Shown here: piece by piece, positions 8,508 through 16,052 of the stretch
How the letters are laid out: every line of letters starts with the position of its first letter
Position numbering within the stretch: the stretch's first letter is position 1
IMG/VR virus record: IMGVR_UViG_3300027659_000114
Location: 1-34,145 of that record
DNA: 34,145 nt
Strand: one strand, 5' to 3'
Source of the DNA: a virus
The notes under the pieces: generated by a model
Databases searched by the model: none
The model's input: the letters and a program-made list of their open reading frames with translations, nothing else
Told to the model about the DNA's origin: nothing
Position numbers and translations under genes: made by a program

Positions 8508-8990
8508 TTAATGCTTTGGGTTTGTTTCAACTATTGCTTCGTAATTGGCTCGGCACTCTTTGAGGAGTTCTCTGAGCGTGTTTGCTCTGGCAGCTTCCCC
8601 GACAAGAAAGCTTCCATCCGCTTTATAAAGTCCTGATCCAGTACATCCACTGGGAGCGGGTCCAGCCTCGGGGGCGTCGGACACTTGATCGGTAGCGGCG
8701 GGGCGCTCGGGGCGGTCGCGCAGGCTGTTAGCAAGAGCGGTAGCACGAGCACTAATGTTGCGAATCTCACGGTCCTTCTCCTGTCTCAGTTGATCTGCGT
8801 TGGCCTGCATCGCCTGCTCTTTCTCACGGGCTGCTGCCTGTCCGGCTGCATAGGCTGCGTACTGGGCGGCCTTCTCCTTGTCCCATAGCTGCTGGACCTT
8901 AGCCTGCCCTGCAGTGTCCCCGCGCCAGTAGCCAGTGCCGAACGCACCGGAGACGGCAACCACAAACCCGACGACTAGCCACGGGTTCAT
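8508..8990 (-). CDS. Rz: Rz-like inner-membrane spanin (i-spanin), 160 aa
   Basis: This is the inner-membrane subunit of the spanin complex, which fuses the inner and outer membranes at the last step of lysis. Residues 4-21 (WLVVGFVVAVSGAFGTGY) form an N-terminal signal-anchor. A periplasmic Ala/Gln/Glu/Arg-rich coiled coil follows at about 30-100, then a Pro-rich linker and a helix with CRANYEAIVE near the end. A lipoprotein gene (8531-8770) is wholly nested in another frame, the classic Rz/Rz1 arrangement, which makes the call firm. ATG at 8990 overlaps the stop of the upstream secreted protein (ATGA). Confidence 0.88.
   Translation of the reverse strand: MNPWLVVGFVVAVSGAFGTGYWRGDTAGQAKVQQLWDKEKAAQYAAYAAGQAAAREKEQAMQANADQLRQEKDREIRNISARATALANSLRDRPERPAATDQVSDAPEAGPAPSGCTGSGLYKADGSFLVGEAARANTLRELLKECRANYEAIVETNPKH
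8531..8770 (-). CDS. Rz1: Rz1-like outer-membrane spanin lipoprotein (o-spanin), 79 aa, nested in Rz
   Basis: The frame lies entirely inside the Rz-like gene. The N-terminus MRFATLVLVLPLLLTAC is a lipoprotein signal peptide with lipobox LTAC and acylation at Cys17. The mature part is short and Pro-rich (TAPSAPPLPIKCPTPPRLDP), as in o-spanins. It would sit in the outer membrane and bind the periplasmic C-terminus of the Rz partner. Nesting, lipobox and proline content together identify it. At 63 mature residues it is of usual size for the family. Confidence 0.87.
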   Translation of the reverse strand: MRFATLVLVLPLLLTACATAPSAPPLPIKCPTPPRLDPLPVDVLDQDFIKRMEAFLSGKLPEQTRSENSSKSAEPITKQ

Positions 8991-9145
8991 TTTGGCGGAA
9001 CCTTCGTGCCTTCAAGCTTCTTGTGTACCTTGATTGTTTTGCAGACTTCCTTCTTGCCTTCCATGTGGCAAACCTTCTTCATCTCACCGCCGGCAAACGC
9101 GAATGACGAGACGGCAAGTAACAAGACTGCGATCAATGCTTTCAT
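8987..9145 (-). CDS. Small secreted two-Cys protein in the lysis cassette, 52 aa
   Basis: Too short for most gene callers, but well supported. ATG at 9145 follows CCGGAG, the codon before it is the holin stop TAG, and its own TGA overlaps the Rz start (ATGA). MKALIAVLLLAVSSFAFA is a typical signal peptide with cleavage near AFA-GG. The mature part is about 34 residues, strongly basic (many Lys), with two cysteines (VCHMEGKKEVC) that could form one disulfide in the periplasm. The function is unknown. Position between holin and spanins suggests a role in lysis or its timing. Confidence 0.72.
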   Translation of the reverse strand: MKALIAVLLLAVSSFAFAGGEMKKVCHMEGKKEVCKTIKVHKKLEGTKVPPK

Positions 9146-9589
9146 CTAAATCTCCGGTTGATGTGCTGCTGGTGGGGCAAGCCTGCCGTAGAACCCAATT
9201 ATCGGTGGCAGGTCGTCTAAGGACGGTTCACTGCGTTGCATGGAGTAACCCCTATCCTGCTGCCCCCGACGGCATGGCGCCTGCTCAGCCGGGGCCGTGG
9301 GTGGGTTATAAGCTTGGGTCAATGACGGCGGTAACGGCTCATGCTTTTCGTTGTTCAGTGTCTGCCAAATTTGATTGATGATCGTCGGCAGGAATATGGC
9401 CAGAGGTGTCAGGATCGCGAACATCGCCTTATCGTTCGGCGACTGGCCGGACATCGGCTGTGTAACAAACATCACACCGTAGAGAATCACGAACACAACG
9501 CCCATGAAAGACGCGGTCAAAGACAAGATAATGAGCAGCTTGATTAGCTCATGGACTAAGTCTTTTATATCTGTCGCTGACCACTTCAT
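9146..9589 (-). CDS. Holin-like protein with two transmembrane helices, 147 aa
   Basis: I chose ATG at 9589 (MKWSATDIKDLVHE), which has AAAGGTGA just upstream and overlaps the stop of the upstream lipoprotein gene. A longer frame back to 9661 would only re-read that gene. The predicted topology is an amphipathic N-terminal helix, TM1 at about 17-43 (IKLLIILSLTASFMGVVFVI), TM2 at about 56-74 (MFAILTPLAIFLPTIINQIW) and a long Pro/Gln-rich cytoplasmic tail. Two membrane spans, small size and position just after the endolysin fit a class II holin. The holin call rests on topology and context, not on a recognised family. Confidence 0.75.
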   Translation of the reverse strand: MKWSATDIKDLVHELIKLLIILSLTASFMGVVFVILYGVMFVTQPMSGQSPNDKAMFAILTPLAIFLPTIINQIWQTLNNEKHEPLPPSLTQAYNPPTAPAEQAPCRRGQQDRGYSMQRSEPSLDDLPPIIGFYGRLAPPAAHQPEI

Positions 9590-9762
9590 TGGTTCACCTT
9601 TGGTGGAGGTACTAAGTCGGCTGGGCAGGTCGCAGTCGCGGTACAGATAGGCGGCTTGCACTCTGCATTATTCCAGTTAGCCGGGTCCTGACAAGGATAC
9701 CGAAAACGTTCCTCGCAACCAACTAGCAGGCTAAGCGCGCAGAATATCTTTAGCCAGTTCAT
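9586..9762 (-). CDS. Small Cys-rich lipoprotein in the lysis cassette, 58 aa
   Basis: A short frame between endolysin and holin. It overlaps the endolysin end by 32 bp and the holin start by 4 bp (ATGA). MNWLKIFCALSLLVGC carries a lipobox LVGC (acylated Cys16). The mature part begins EERFRYPCQDPANWNN and continues with a CKPPIC segment and a TCPADLVPPP tail, giving several cysteines for disulfides. Small lipoproteins with a YPCQDPANW-type start are a recurrent phage hypothetical family as far as I recall. It would be membrane-anchored facing the periplasm. It might serve as an extra spanin-like, antiholin or exclusion factor, but nothing in the sequence decides this. Confidence 0.75.
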   Translation of the reverse strand: MNWLKIFCALSLLVGCEERFRYPCQDPANWNNAECKPPICTATATCPADLVPPPKVNQ

Positions 9763-10366
9763 AGTGATGTATCCTGTCCTCGAGTCCGATGTAGCCGCCG
9801 TTGATTGCTTTGGTCAGCCCTTTGATATCATCCGCGTCAGCGAACCGATTCAACCTGTTTGTTTCCCAGAACCAACACGCGCTCTGCGCTGCGCCTTCGA
9901 ACGTGGCCAGATACTCGGGCACGTCGTTAATAGCTAATGGCTTGTCATCTACTTCGATACTGTCGGCGAAGGATTGATAGTTATTGCGGCCGGTGAGCTG
10001 GATAAGACCACGGCCACAAAAGCGGAAGCCATCACCGCTAGACTCATCACCATTGCCCATACGACTAGCGTAGATGCGGTTTGCAATGGCTTCTTGTTTG
10101 TTTGGTTTTGATGCGTACTGTTGCGCGAGTTCATCGGTTGGAAAGTATTTAGAGAATAGTTTGCGCAGGGATGGAGCTTTGTAATTCAAATTTTCTTTGA
10201 GGACCATAAACCCGCCAGACTCATGAGAGCATTGGGCAATGAATGCGGCCATGCGTCTTGGCGTGATTATGTCGTATTCAGGAAAGAGCACCTCCAAAGC
10301 TTTATGCCAATGCTTCACATAAGGATTCTTTGGCAGCATCTGTTTAAGCTGGGCTTCAGTTACCAT
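9731..10366 (-). CDS. Endolysin, glycoside hydrolase family 19 (chitinase-like), 211 aa
   Basis: It degrades peptidoglycan at the end of infection. The motif AAFIAQCSHESGGF around residues 40-53 has the expected catalytic acid Glu49. FCGRGLIQLTGRNNY at about 115-130 is the GRG-x-IQLTG signature of GH19 lysins. There is no signal peptide, so export should depend on the holin. ATG at 10366 follows GAGGAGA and overlaps the stop of the upstream membrane protein by 11 bp. The length is normal for single-domain GH19 endolysins. Confidence 0.93.
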   Translation of the reverse strand: MVTEAQLKQMLPKNPYVKHWHKALEVLFPEYDIITPRRMAAFIAQCSHESGGFMVLKENLNYKAPSLRKLFSKYFPTDELAQQYASKPNKQEAIANRIYASRMGNGDESSGDGFRFCGRGLIQLTGRNNYQSFADSIEVDDKPLAINDVPEYLATFEGAAQSACWFWETNRLNRFADADDIKGLTKAINGGYIGLEDRIHHYELAKDILRA

Positions 10367-10634
10367 CGGTTCTCCTCAACCTTTCCATCTCCAAGTTATG
10401 CTCTTCCAGCATCGCCCGCCTAAGCTCGCGCATGCGATGAATCTCGCGCACTGCGACTACTGTCGCGTTGCTCATGTCCATGTACATAAACCCAAGCACA
10501 GGGATGGCGATTACGAACACGAGGGACATGGTGAGCAGGCACACTAATAAAGACCACGGTATGTTTCCGTCGTCCTTAGAAACACGAAAACGAGGACCAT
10601 CCATACTACGACGAAAAGGACTGCGCCACCCCAT
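10356..10634 (-). CDS. Small single-span membrane protein upstream of the endolysin, 92 aa
   Basis: The start lies within the upstream gene (91-bp overlap in a different frame), but an excellent AAGGAG sits 8 nt before ATG 10634, so the overlap looks real. The N-terminus is basic, one transmembrane helix lies at about 27-51 (WSLLVCLLTMSLVFVIAIPVLGF), and a charged helix follows (IHRMRELRRAMLEEHNLEMERLRR) that is likely coiled coil. It lies immediately before the endolysin. It could be a second holin, an antiholin or a signal-anchored accessory factor; I cannot choose between these from sequence. Confidence 0.72.
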   Translation of the reverse strand: MGWRSPFRRSMDGPRFRVSKDDGNIPWSLLVCLLTMSLVFVIAIPVLGFMYMDMSNATVVAVREIHRMRELRRAMLEEHNLEMERLRRTDGN

Positions 10635-11221
10635 ACCGCTTGCTCCTTGAATTCTTCAATCATCTGCCGGCGGTTCCATGCAGCTATTTGCTGTTCCCGA
10701 TGCCGCTCCTCGTTAGCGGCTTGTTGTTCGCCTACGATACGCGCACGCATCGCTTCGAACCGGGTGTACACGTCTTTCATCTCCGGCGGAGACCGATAAA
10801 CCATTTCCTCCCTGATCTCTTCTAGCATTTGGTCTAGTCGCGTTCTAATCAACACGCGTTGCAAAGCCCGGCGACTTAACGAGACGTCGCCGTCATAGAC
10901 TTTAGAAGCGTTGTTTTCTTCGTCCCAGAATATCTTCTCGACTGCGTCCATCGCATCGAAGAACTTACCTAAGTGTTCTCCCACTTGCGATATGGCGTCG
11001 TTAGGATCGGTCTTTGCTATTATCTGGACGCGCTGTACTTCTTCGTTGTACTGGATTTTCTCCGCCGCATTTCGTGGCTTGGAATTGAATTGTTTCTTTA
11101 AATCATCCAGTACTTCTTTTACTTCTCCCGCTGTACCCTTGATGTCTCTATAGAGTTTACATCCCGCTTTAGCAGCGGCGATAGCCGCATTCGCAGCGGC
11201 TAGGAGGGTAAGCGGGTCCAC
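10544..11221 (-). CDS. Helical protein with C-terminal membrane anchor, 225 aa
   Basis: It begins with GTG at 11221. An in-frame TAA six bases upstream rules out a longer version, and there is no clear Shine-Dalgarno, so reinitiation after the gene ending at 11225 is likely. The N-terminus (MDPLTLLAAANAAIAAAKAG) is an Ala-rich helix of a type I have seen in phage hypothetical proteins. The middle is charged and helical. The C-terminus has one transmembrane segment at about 196-216 (GGAVLFVVVWMVLVFVFL). It sits between tail-fibre and lysis genes. The function is unknown, and the tail-anchored topology might fit a lysis regulator. Confidence 0.75.
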   Translation of the reverse strand: MDPLTLLAAANAAIAAAKAGCKLYRDIKGTAGEVKEVLDDLKKQFNSKPRNAAEKIQYNEEVQRVQIIAKTDPNDAISQVGEHLGKFFDAMDAVEKIFWDEENNASKVYDGDVSLSRRALQRVLIRTRLDQMLEEIREEMVYRSPPEMKDVYTRFEAMRARIVGEQQAANEERHREQQIAAWNRRQMIEEFKEQAVWGGAVLFVVVWMVLVFVFLRTTETYRGLY

Positions 11222-11224
11222 ATT

Positions 11225-11503
11225 TTAAGTAAAGTGCAAACGCTTTTTCAGCTCTACGATTTCCAAATGCAACTCATCGTTTCGCGCTTCGCATTTCTGG
11301 TTCTGCTCTTCTACAGCAACTAAACGCAATGACAACCTATTCACTTCATCGCGAAGGGTATCAATGAGCTGATGCCAAGCCGCATCTGTCGTGGTGTTGG
11401 TTTTGTCATCACGTTTGTCAGCCATGACTTTCCTATACATTCCATAGGCGCCAGCCCCAAGAGCGGAGACACCGATCACAAATTTAGCTATTAAATCTTC
11501 CAC
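11225..11503 (-). CDS. Small membrane-anchored coiled-coil protein, 92 aa
   Basis: The GTG start at 11503 has GGAG at proper distance, and that GGAG overlaps the last codons of the preceding gene. Residues 5-23 (IAKFVIGVSALGAGAYGMY) form a single hydrophobic helix. From about 45 to 92 the sequence is heptad-like and charged (LRDEVNRLSLRLVAVEEQNQ), a probable coiled coil. The topology is Rz-like, but a true Rz/Rz1 pair exists further on, so this is probably a different lysis-module membrane protein. No family was recognised. Confidence 0.7.
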   Translation of the reverse strand: MEDLIAKFVIGVSALGAGAYGMYRKVMADKRDDKTNTTTDAAWHQLIDTLRDEVNRLSLRLVAVEEQNQKCEARNDELHLEIVELKKRLHFT

Positions 11504-11506
11504 GCG

Positions 11507-11704
11507 TTACTCCGGTGCTGGCTCTTCGACCACAGGAGCCGCGAAGCTACCGTCTTCTTGTCTAACCCACCCGGCTTGCACATCGTCCGCAACGGGGCAC
11601 AATGTAGCTACAATCGCAGGTGCAAAGCAATCCTCGATCATAAAACCATCAATAGGCGTGACAATCTCAGCCACAGCGTTATCTACAATTCGTCCGTATC
11701 TCAT
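11507..11704 (-). CDS. Small tail-fibre-associated protein, 65 aa
   Basis: ATG at 11704 with GGTGA close upstream is preferred to a GTG at 11716. Pattern: MRYGRIVDNAVAEI, an FAPAIVATLCPVADDVQAGW core, then an EDGSFAAP tail. The arrangement of hydrophobic N-part, DDVQxGW and DGxFxxP is common in small proteins encoded after phage tail fibres, some of them fibre-assembly proteins. It lies directly after two glycine-rich adhesin-like genes, with the end of one frame overlapping the ribosome site of this one. A role in fibre assembly is inferred only. Confidence 0.65.
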   Translation of the reverse strand: MRYGRIVDNAVAEIVTPIDGFMIEDCFAPAIVATLCPVADDVQAGWVRQEDGSFAAPVVEEPAPE

Positions 11705-11709
11705 AATTT

Positions 11710-12441
11710 TCACCACTCCACAATGACTAAACCTTGACCGCCGCCGCCGCTGCCTGCCCCCCCACCACCTCCGGGGATACCACCAGCACTGCTAGCAGCA
11801 CCGGCACCACCACCACTCCCGTTAATTCCGTTTTGATGCGCCCCACCGCCGCCACCGGTACCAATAAAATCAATAGAAAATTGTTGTAATCCAGAAGTGG
11901 GAGGAGTAGGCATAATTGTAAAAGTTGCCCCCGCAACCCCACCAGACCCCATAAACCCAGTATTACCCGGAAGATTAACAGCAATCGCCCCCAGTCCTGC
12001 GCCTCCAAAGGTGCCCGCGCTTGACGGCCCATTCCCATTACCAAATATTGATGCTGCACCGCCGCCGCTGGTTGCTCCGTTACCCCCAGTATTATTAATA
12101 TCTCCACCAGAGCCAGAGCCACCCGATGATGATGAGACCCCCCCAGTAGCAGAGCAATAAGAACCAAAAGAAGATGTACCGCCCATAGGCGTGCCTGAAG
12201 TACCGCCAGCACCAACAGTAACTGCAACTGAGGTTACGCCTGTTAGATCGTACACAGCTTTAAGCGAAAACCCACCACCACCCCCACTTTGGTATCCGCC
12301 GCCACCCCATACACGAGCACGAACTCTGGAGATGCCGGTAGGCACTGTCCATGAGCCAGACGTAGCAAATATTTGAACTTGGCCGGTACCGAATACGCCG
12401 GAGACGGGGTTGTATGCTGTTGAAATTGTTTGGATAGCCAT
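11710..12441 (-). CDS. Glycine-rich tail-tip adhesin-like protein, copy 2, 243 aa
   Basis: It opens with MAIQTISTAYNPVSGVFGTG, then a SGSWTVPTGISRVRARVWGGGG motif typical of glycine-rich phage tail proteins. Most of the rest is Gly/Ser-rich loops alternating with short hydrophobic stretches. It ends GLVIVEW. Runs such as SGGGGGFSLK and GGGGGAGSGGGG fit polyglycine-II-type packing known in phage receptor-binding tips. It is a tandem paralogue of the next gene upstream, from which it is separated by 3 bp. The copies are near identical at both ends and differ in the middle. It probably sits at the distal tip of a fibre and contacts the host surface. The receptor is unknown. Confidence 0.8.
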   Translation of the reverse strand: MAIQTISTAYNPVSGVFGTGQVQIFATSGSWTVPTGISRVRARVWGGGGYQSGGGGGFSLKAVYDLTGVTSVAVTVGAGGTSGTPMGGTSSFGSYCSATGGVSSSSGGSGSGGDINNTGGNGATSGGGAASIFGNGNGPSSAGTFGGAGLGAIAVNLPGNTGFMGSGGVAGATFTIMPTPPTSGLQQFSIDFIGTGGGGGAHQNGINGSGGGAGAASSAGGIPGGGGGAGSGGGGQGLVIVEW

Positions 12442-12444
12442 TTT

Positions 12445-13212
12445 TTACCACTCCACAATAACTAAACCCGCACCGCCATTTGCAGCATTTCCACCGCCAC
12501 CGCCGGGAAACCCACCATTTGCATTAGCCGACGGACCACCGCCACCGCCGCCGCCGTTTACGCCGGGGTAAAAATGTACGCCACCGCCGCCTGTACCAAT
12601 AAAATCAATAGAAAACACGGGTAAAAGTCCTGTAGATGGCGGGTAATTTCCCGTAGAAGCGGTGGGGTTAAAGTACCCTCCAGCGCCTAAGAATCCATTA
12701 CCCCCGGAAGCAAAGTTTGCTGCGGCAGGGGTTCCCGCGCCGCCGCCTGATGCGCCGTTTCCGCCGTTAATATTAAGTGCCGTAGCCGCTGCACCGCCGT
12801 TACCAAACAAAGAGGCTACACCTCCACCCGCGAGAGAAGTAGCGTTACCTAAACCGCCTGCATAATTAATGTCCCCGCCAGAACCTGCGCCTACGGTGCT
12901 TCCGGCTAAAGTTCCACCAGTAGCAGAACAGTAAGAACCGAATGAGGATGTACCACCAGAAGTTCCGCTTACCCCCGGTGCGCCAACGGTGACTGCAATA
13001 GAAGTAACGCCGGTTAAGTCATAAATAGCACGTAGAGAAAATCCACCACCAGAACCGTAATTAGACCCGCCACCACCCCAAACTCTCGCTCGGACTCTAG
13101 AGATGCCGGTGGGAACAGTCCATGAGCCAGAAGAGCTGAAGACTTGCACCTGCCCTGTGCCAAAAACCCCGGTGATGGGGTTAAAGGCTTGGGAGATTGT
13201 TTGGATCGCCAT
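12445..13212 (-). CDS. Glycine-rich tail-tip adhesin-like protein, copy 1, 255 aa
   Basis: Same design as the following gene: MAIQTISQAFNPITGVFGTG, then SGSWTVPTGISRVRARVWGG, a Gly-rich variable body and the terminal GLVIVEW. AAGGA precedes ATG at 13212. The two proteins share their ends (about 60 N-terminal residues and the last 7) and a DLTGVTSIAVTVGA block and FSIDFIGTGGGG block, but differ in the loops between. This gene lies directly after the 944-residue appendage protein. Duplication with divergence confined to Gly-rich loops is what would be expected for receptor-binding tips under selection. Confidence 0.8.
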   Translation of the reverse strand: MAIQTISQAFNPITGVFGTGQVQVFSSSGSWTVPTGISRVRARVWGGGGSNYGSGGGFSLRAIYDLTGVTSIAVTVGAPGVSGTSGGTSSFGSYCSATGGTLAGSTVGAGSGGDINYAGGLGNATSLAGGGVASLFGNGGAAATALNINGGNGASGGGAGTPAAANFASGGNGFLGAGGYFNPTASTGNYPPSTGLLPVFSIDFIGTGGGGVHFYPGVNGGGGGGGPSANANGGFPGGGGGNAANGGAGLVIVEW

Positions 13213-13214
13213 TG

Positions 13215-16049
13215 TTAATCCTTAATCATCGTGACTGTTCTGCCGACCGCCGTACCTCTAACACCAATCGTCACAGGGTTCTGGAAGTCAAAGCCTTGGA
13301 ACGCCGTGCTCGTACTGTACTGGCTATTCAGGTTAGCCACACCGTTCGTCTGAATCTGACCCGTACCGCCCGCTGGGCAGTCAGACACCGCCACGCCAGC
13401 TAAGAAGTAACCGCTGCCTTGCGAGATGTTCAACGGTGTTGTCGGCGCAGAGCCTGTAACGCCTGCTGTGAGAGATATGTACTCGGTGTAGGGGAAGGCA
13501 TTAGCAATCGCGTAATACAAAGCCCCGTTAATATCAAACCAAGCAATAACCGCGTTGTAACCGTACGAAGGCGTAATGCAAGGTTGCATACCGTAAGTCG
13601 GCGCTCCAGTTACATTTACTGTGGCAGTTAGTCTTCCTCCGGGAGTAGCAGTGTCGCCATTAACAAGCGCCGCACCAGTAAAACCGAAAAAATTATTGGA
13701 CGTGCCAGTAGGGCCGGAACTTAAGTAGGCAAATGTACCGGCTCCTGTTACGCCAACACAAGCCATATTTGAAGCATAACTGAGACTGATATTAAAACTC
13801 GATCCTGTCTGAAGTATTGTGCCAACACTTTCATTGCTCACAGTACCTAGCCTGCCTGCTGTTGTGGAACTAGGGTAAAGAACAGTAACAACATTAGAAG
13901 GGCTTACTGTTAACCAATTTGAACCCGTAACGTCAGTGCCAGCAATATTACTGGCAGAGTTTGTAATAGCAAACACATTAGTAGCATTTTCTCGACAAAA
14001 TACCCATCGAAAATTTCCTACTGAATACGTACCGACCCAAAAACCCGTAGAACCAGCTTTAATAACTGTACTCTGGGAAGCACCCGATGTAAGACCTGTA
14101 TCTACCGCGTTTTGTAAAAGTACTAAAGTATTACTATATATGTTAAATCTAACCGAAGTATTACTTAGATCGTATGCAACTGCAACGCGATCCCCGGAGA
14201 TACCCGTAACATTAAACCAACCATTTGAACCGCGCGTTATTGTTTGCGTGGCGAGTATGGTCCCCCCACTAGAGCACTGAGTTATAACGAAAGTCGTAGC
14301 GGCAGTAGGGTAAGCAACAACAACTGATCCGCCAGTTAACGCCGCTACGCTTATCTGTGATTGATCTCCAGAGCGAGCGGTGCCCACAATTGTGGAACTC
14401 TGTAAAACACCAGCAATACTGTACACGTTTAAAGTTACATTGAACGGGCTAGTAGCAAATTTATACACAATTGCGAAACGCCCATCAGGTAAAGTCGTGC
14501 TCGCTAACGCGTTGTTTCCCGCGCCTGTTACTTGAGTGGGTGGTAATACATAAGTGCTACCCGCAGCTATTGCCGTATTCGCAGACAATGTTTGAGTCGC
14601 CGTGGCTAACGCCGCTGCCTTCATAGGCAAAGACGAACTTCGCGCATAACCACTTCCCGATGCCGACGCAGCGCCTACTACCTGTAAAGACGTTGCCGAG
14701 CTATAAATATTATAGGTAGTTAAGTCTATTTTGGAGTTAAAAGTTTGCGAGTTAATGGCGTTTTGTGCTGAAATATTCCAAGGACCATAGTAGTACAAAC
14801 TTAAATACCCCGTTATCTCTACTAAACCTATGTTTGCATTAGCGTTTTGGTAGTTTTGGAAATATGGAAATAGTTTCGGTACTGCAGAACCGTACAAAAC
14901 CACCCCCGCAGAATTATAGAACACATACCACGTAGCACCGACAGTATCGTTAAAGAGGTAAACAAACCCACCAGAAGATAATGCTTTTAAATAAATATTA
15001 GATAACGCAGTAGTGCCGGATACGTTTAAAGTAGCATTGGTTGTCGGGACGTTTACAACTGTACCTAGTACATCCCCCGTAGGTAGTGGGGCGAAAGAAA
15101 AAGTTAAAGGGCTTGTTAGGGAGATATACCCGAGAATAAACGTGTTGTTTGTTAAGCAGCAGACATCGGAACTTACAGGGGTGCTACTAGCAACAATATT
15201 TCCGGTAGCTAATTGTGTGCCGCCAATGGCCGCGTATACAAAATATTTATATGTGTTAACAACGCTTGACATATAAAACAGACAGAAAGTGCTATCGCTT
15301 CGTACAGCCATGTTAACGCGCTGTGAGCCGCTTGGTGCGACTGCTTGAGCTGGAACCGTCCACCCACTTATGCCCGCACCCGTGCTAGAAAAAACTCTAA
15401 ATAGGGCGCTGTTAGCAGAATTAATCGCTGCGAGGACAAAACCACCATTGGGCTGCGCTACGCCAGTAACTACCCCAGAACCCGAAACTATAGTCCCCGT
15501 AAAAGTTGAGTCTTCCGCGTAAGCTGTTGTTACTGCGCCAGTGTTGGTATACACAGCAAAACCTACTTTACTAGCGGCGCTGGGGCTAAAGAAAACTACA
15601 AAGCCGCCACCGGATAAAGCTACTACACCGACGCAATTAGTGTTGTTCACAGTTGTTGCTGTCGTTACATTAGTCGAGGCTACGACAATATTGTTGTTAG
15701 TATCAACAATTTTAAAAGACGCGTAACCATTTAGTACGGCTCTAGCGACAACGACAATATTACCGTTAGTTAACTTTGCCGCGTTTTGGCCGCTAGAAGC
15801 CCCGGAATCTACGTTGCTATTAATAAAACTATTAACTACAGTAACTGCGCCGTTACTACTACTTTGCATACTAACTGGCGCATTCTGAGTCGCGTTAAAA
15901 TTAACCGTGCCGGAACCGACCACAGGAAGGCCAAAGTCACCGTTCTTCTGGTACACATAGTCGCCTGCGCTGAAGCCGGTTGTGCTTGGTACGGTGATGA
16001 AATCTGGGCTAAGACTGCCGCTTGGTGCTGGTGTAATTGATCTTGACAT
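13215..16049 (-). CDS. Large repeat-containing appendage protein, probable beta-propeller fibre/spike, 944 aa
   Basis: ATG at 16049 follows GAGGAG. The N-terminal 60 residues (SLSPDFITVPSTTGFSAGDY) look like a virion-attachment region. From about 85 to 430 and again from about 505 to 870 there are repeats of roughly 45-55 residues with the pattern L-x-NG-G/N-hhVV, a variable stretch, then hhVY-x-x-x-G (for example LTNGNIVVVARAV and LSGGGFVVFFSPS), suggestive of propeller blades. The C-terminus (FLAGVAVSDCPAGGTGQIQ, GVRGTAVGRTVTMIKD) looks like a compact beta domain. Ser, Thr, Ala and Val dominate and Lys/Glu are scarce, as in extracellular appendages. It is probably a receptor-binding or polysaccharide-binding protein. 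No hydrolase motif was recognised. Confidence 0.78.
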   Translation of the reverse strand: MSRSITPAPSGSLSPDFITVPSTTGFSAGDYVYQKNGDFGLPVVGSGTVNFNATQNAPVSMQSSSNGAVTVVNSFINSNVDSGASSGQNAAKLTNGNIVVVARAVLNGYASFKIVDTNNNIVVASTNVTTATTVNNTNCVGVVALSGGGFVVFFSPSAASKVGFAVYTNTGAVTTAYAEDSTFTGTIVSGSGVVTGVAQPNGGFVLAAINSANSALFRVFSSTGAGISGWTVPAQAVAPSGSQRVNMAVRSDSTFCLFYMSSVVNTYKYFVYAAIGGTQLATGNIVASSTPVSSDVCCLTNNTFILGYISLTSPLTFSFAPLPTGDVLGTVVNVPTTNATLNVSGTTALSNIYLKALSSGGFVYLFNDTVGATWYVFYNSAGVVLYGSAVPKLFPYFQNYQNANANIGLVEITGYLSLYYYGPWNISAQNAINSQTFNSKIDLTTYNIYSSATSLQVVGAASASGSGYARSSSLPMKAAALATATQTLSANTAIAAGSTYVLPPTQVTGAGNNALASTTLPDGRFAIVYKFATSPFNVTLNVYSIAGVLQSSTIVGTARSGDQSQISVAALTGGSVVVAYPTAATTFVITQCSSGGTILATQTITRGSNGWFNVTGISGDRVAVAYDLSNTSVRFNIYSNTLVLLQNAVDTGLTSGASQSTVIKAGSTGFWVGTYSVGNFRWVFCRENATNVFAITNSASNIAGTDVTGSNWLTVSPSNVVTVLYPSSTTAGRLGTVSNESVGTILQTGSSFNISLSYASNMACVGVTGAGTFAYLSSGPTGTSNNFFGFTGAALVNGDTATPGGRLTATVNVTGAPTYGMQPCITPSYGYNAVIAWFDINGALYYAIANAFPYTEYISLTAGVTGSAPTTPLNISQGSGYFLAGVAVSDCPAGGTGQIQTNGVANLNSQYSTSTAFQGFDFQNPVTIGVRGTAVGRTVTMIKD

Positions 16050-16052
16050 GTG

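Noticed and set aside
9590-9661. Longer N-terminus for the holin-like gene
   Set aside because: The extra 24 residues only re-read the lipoprotein gene in another frame; ATG 9589 has a good ribosome site and the usual ATGA coupling.
11225-11503. Rz-like spanin
   Set aside because: The topology is similar, but there is no nested lipoprotein gene and a clear Rz/Rz1 pair exists at 8508-8990.
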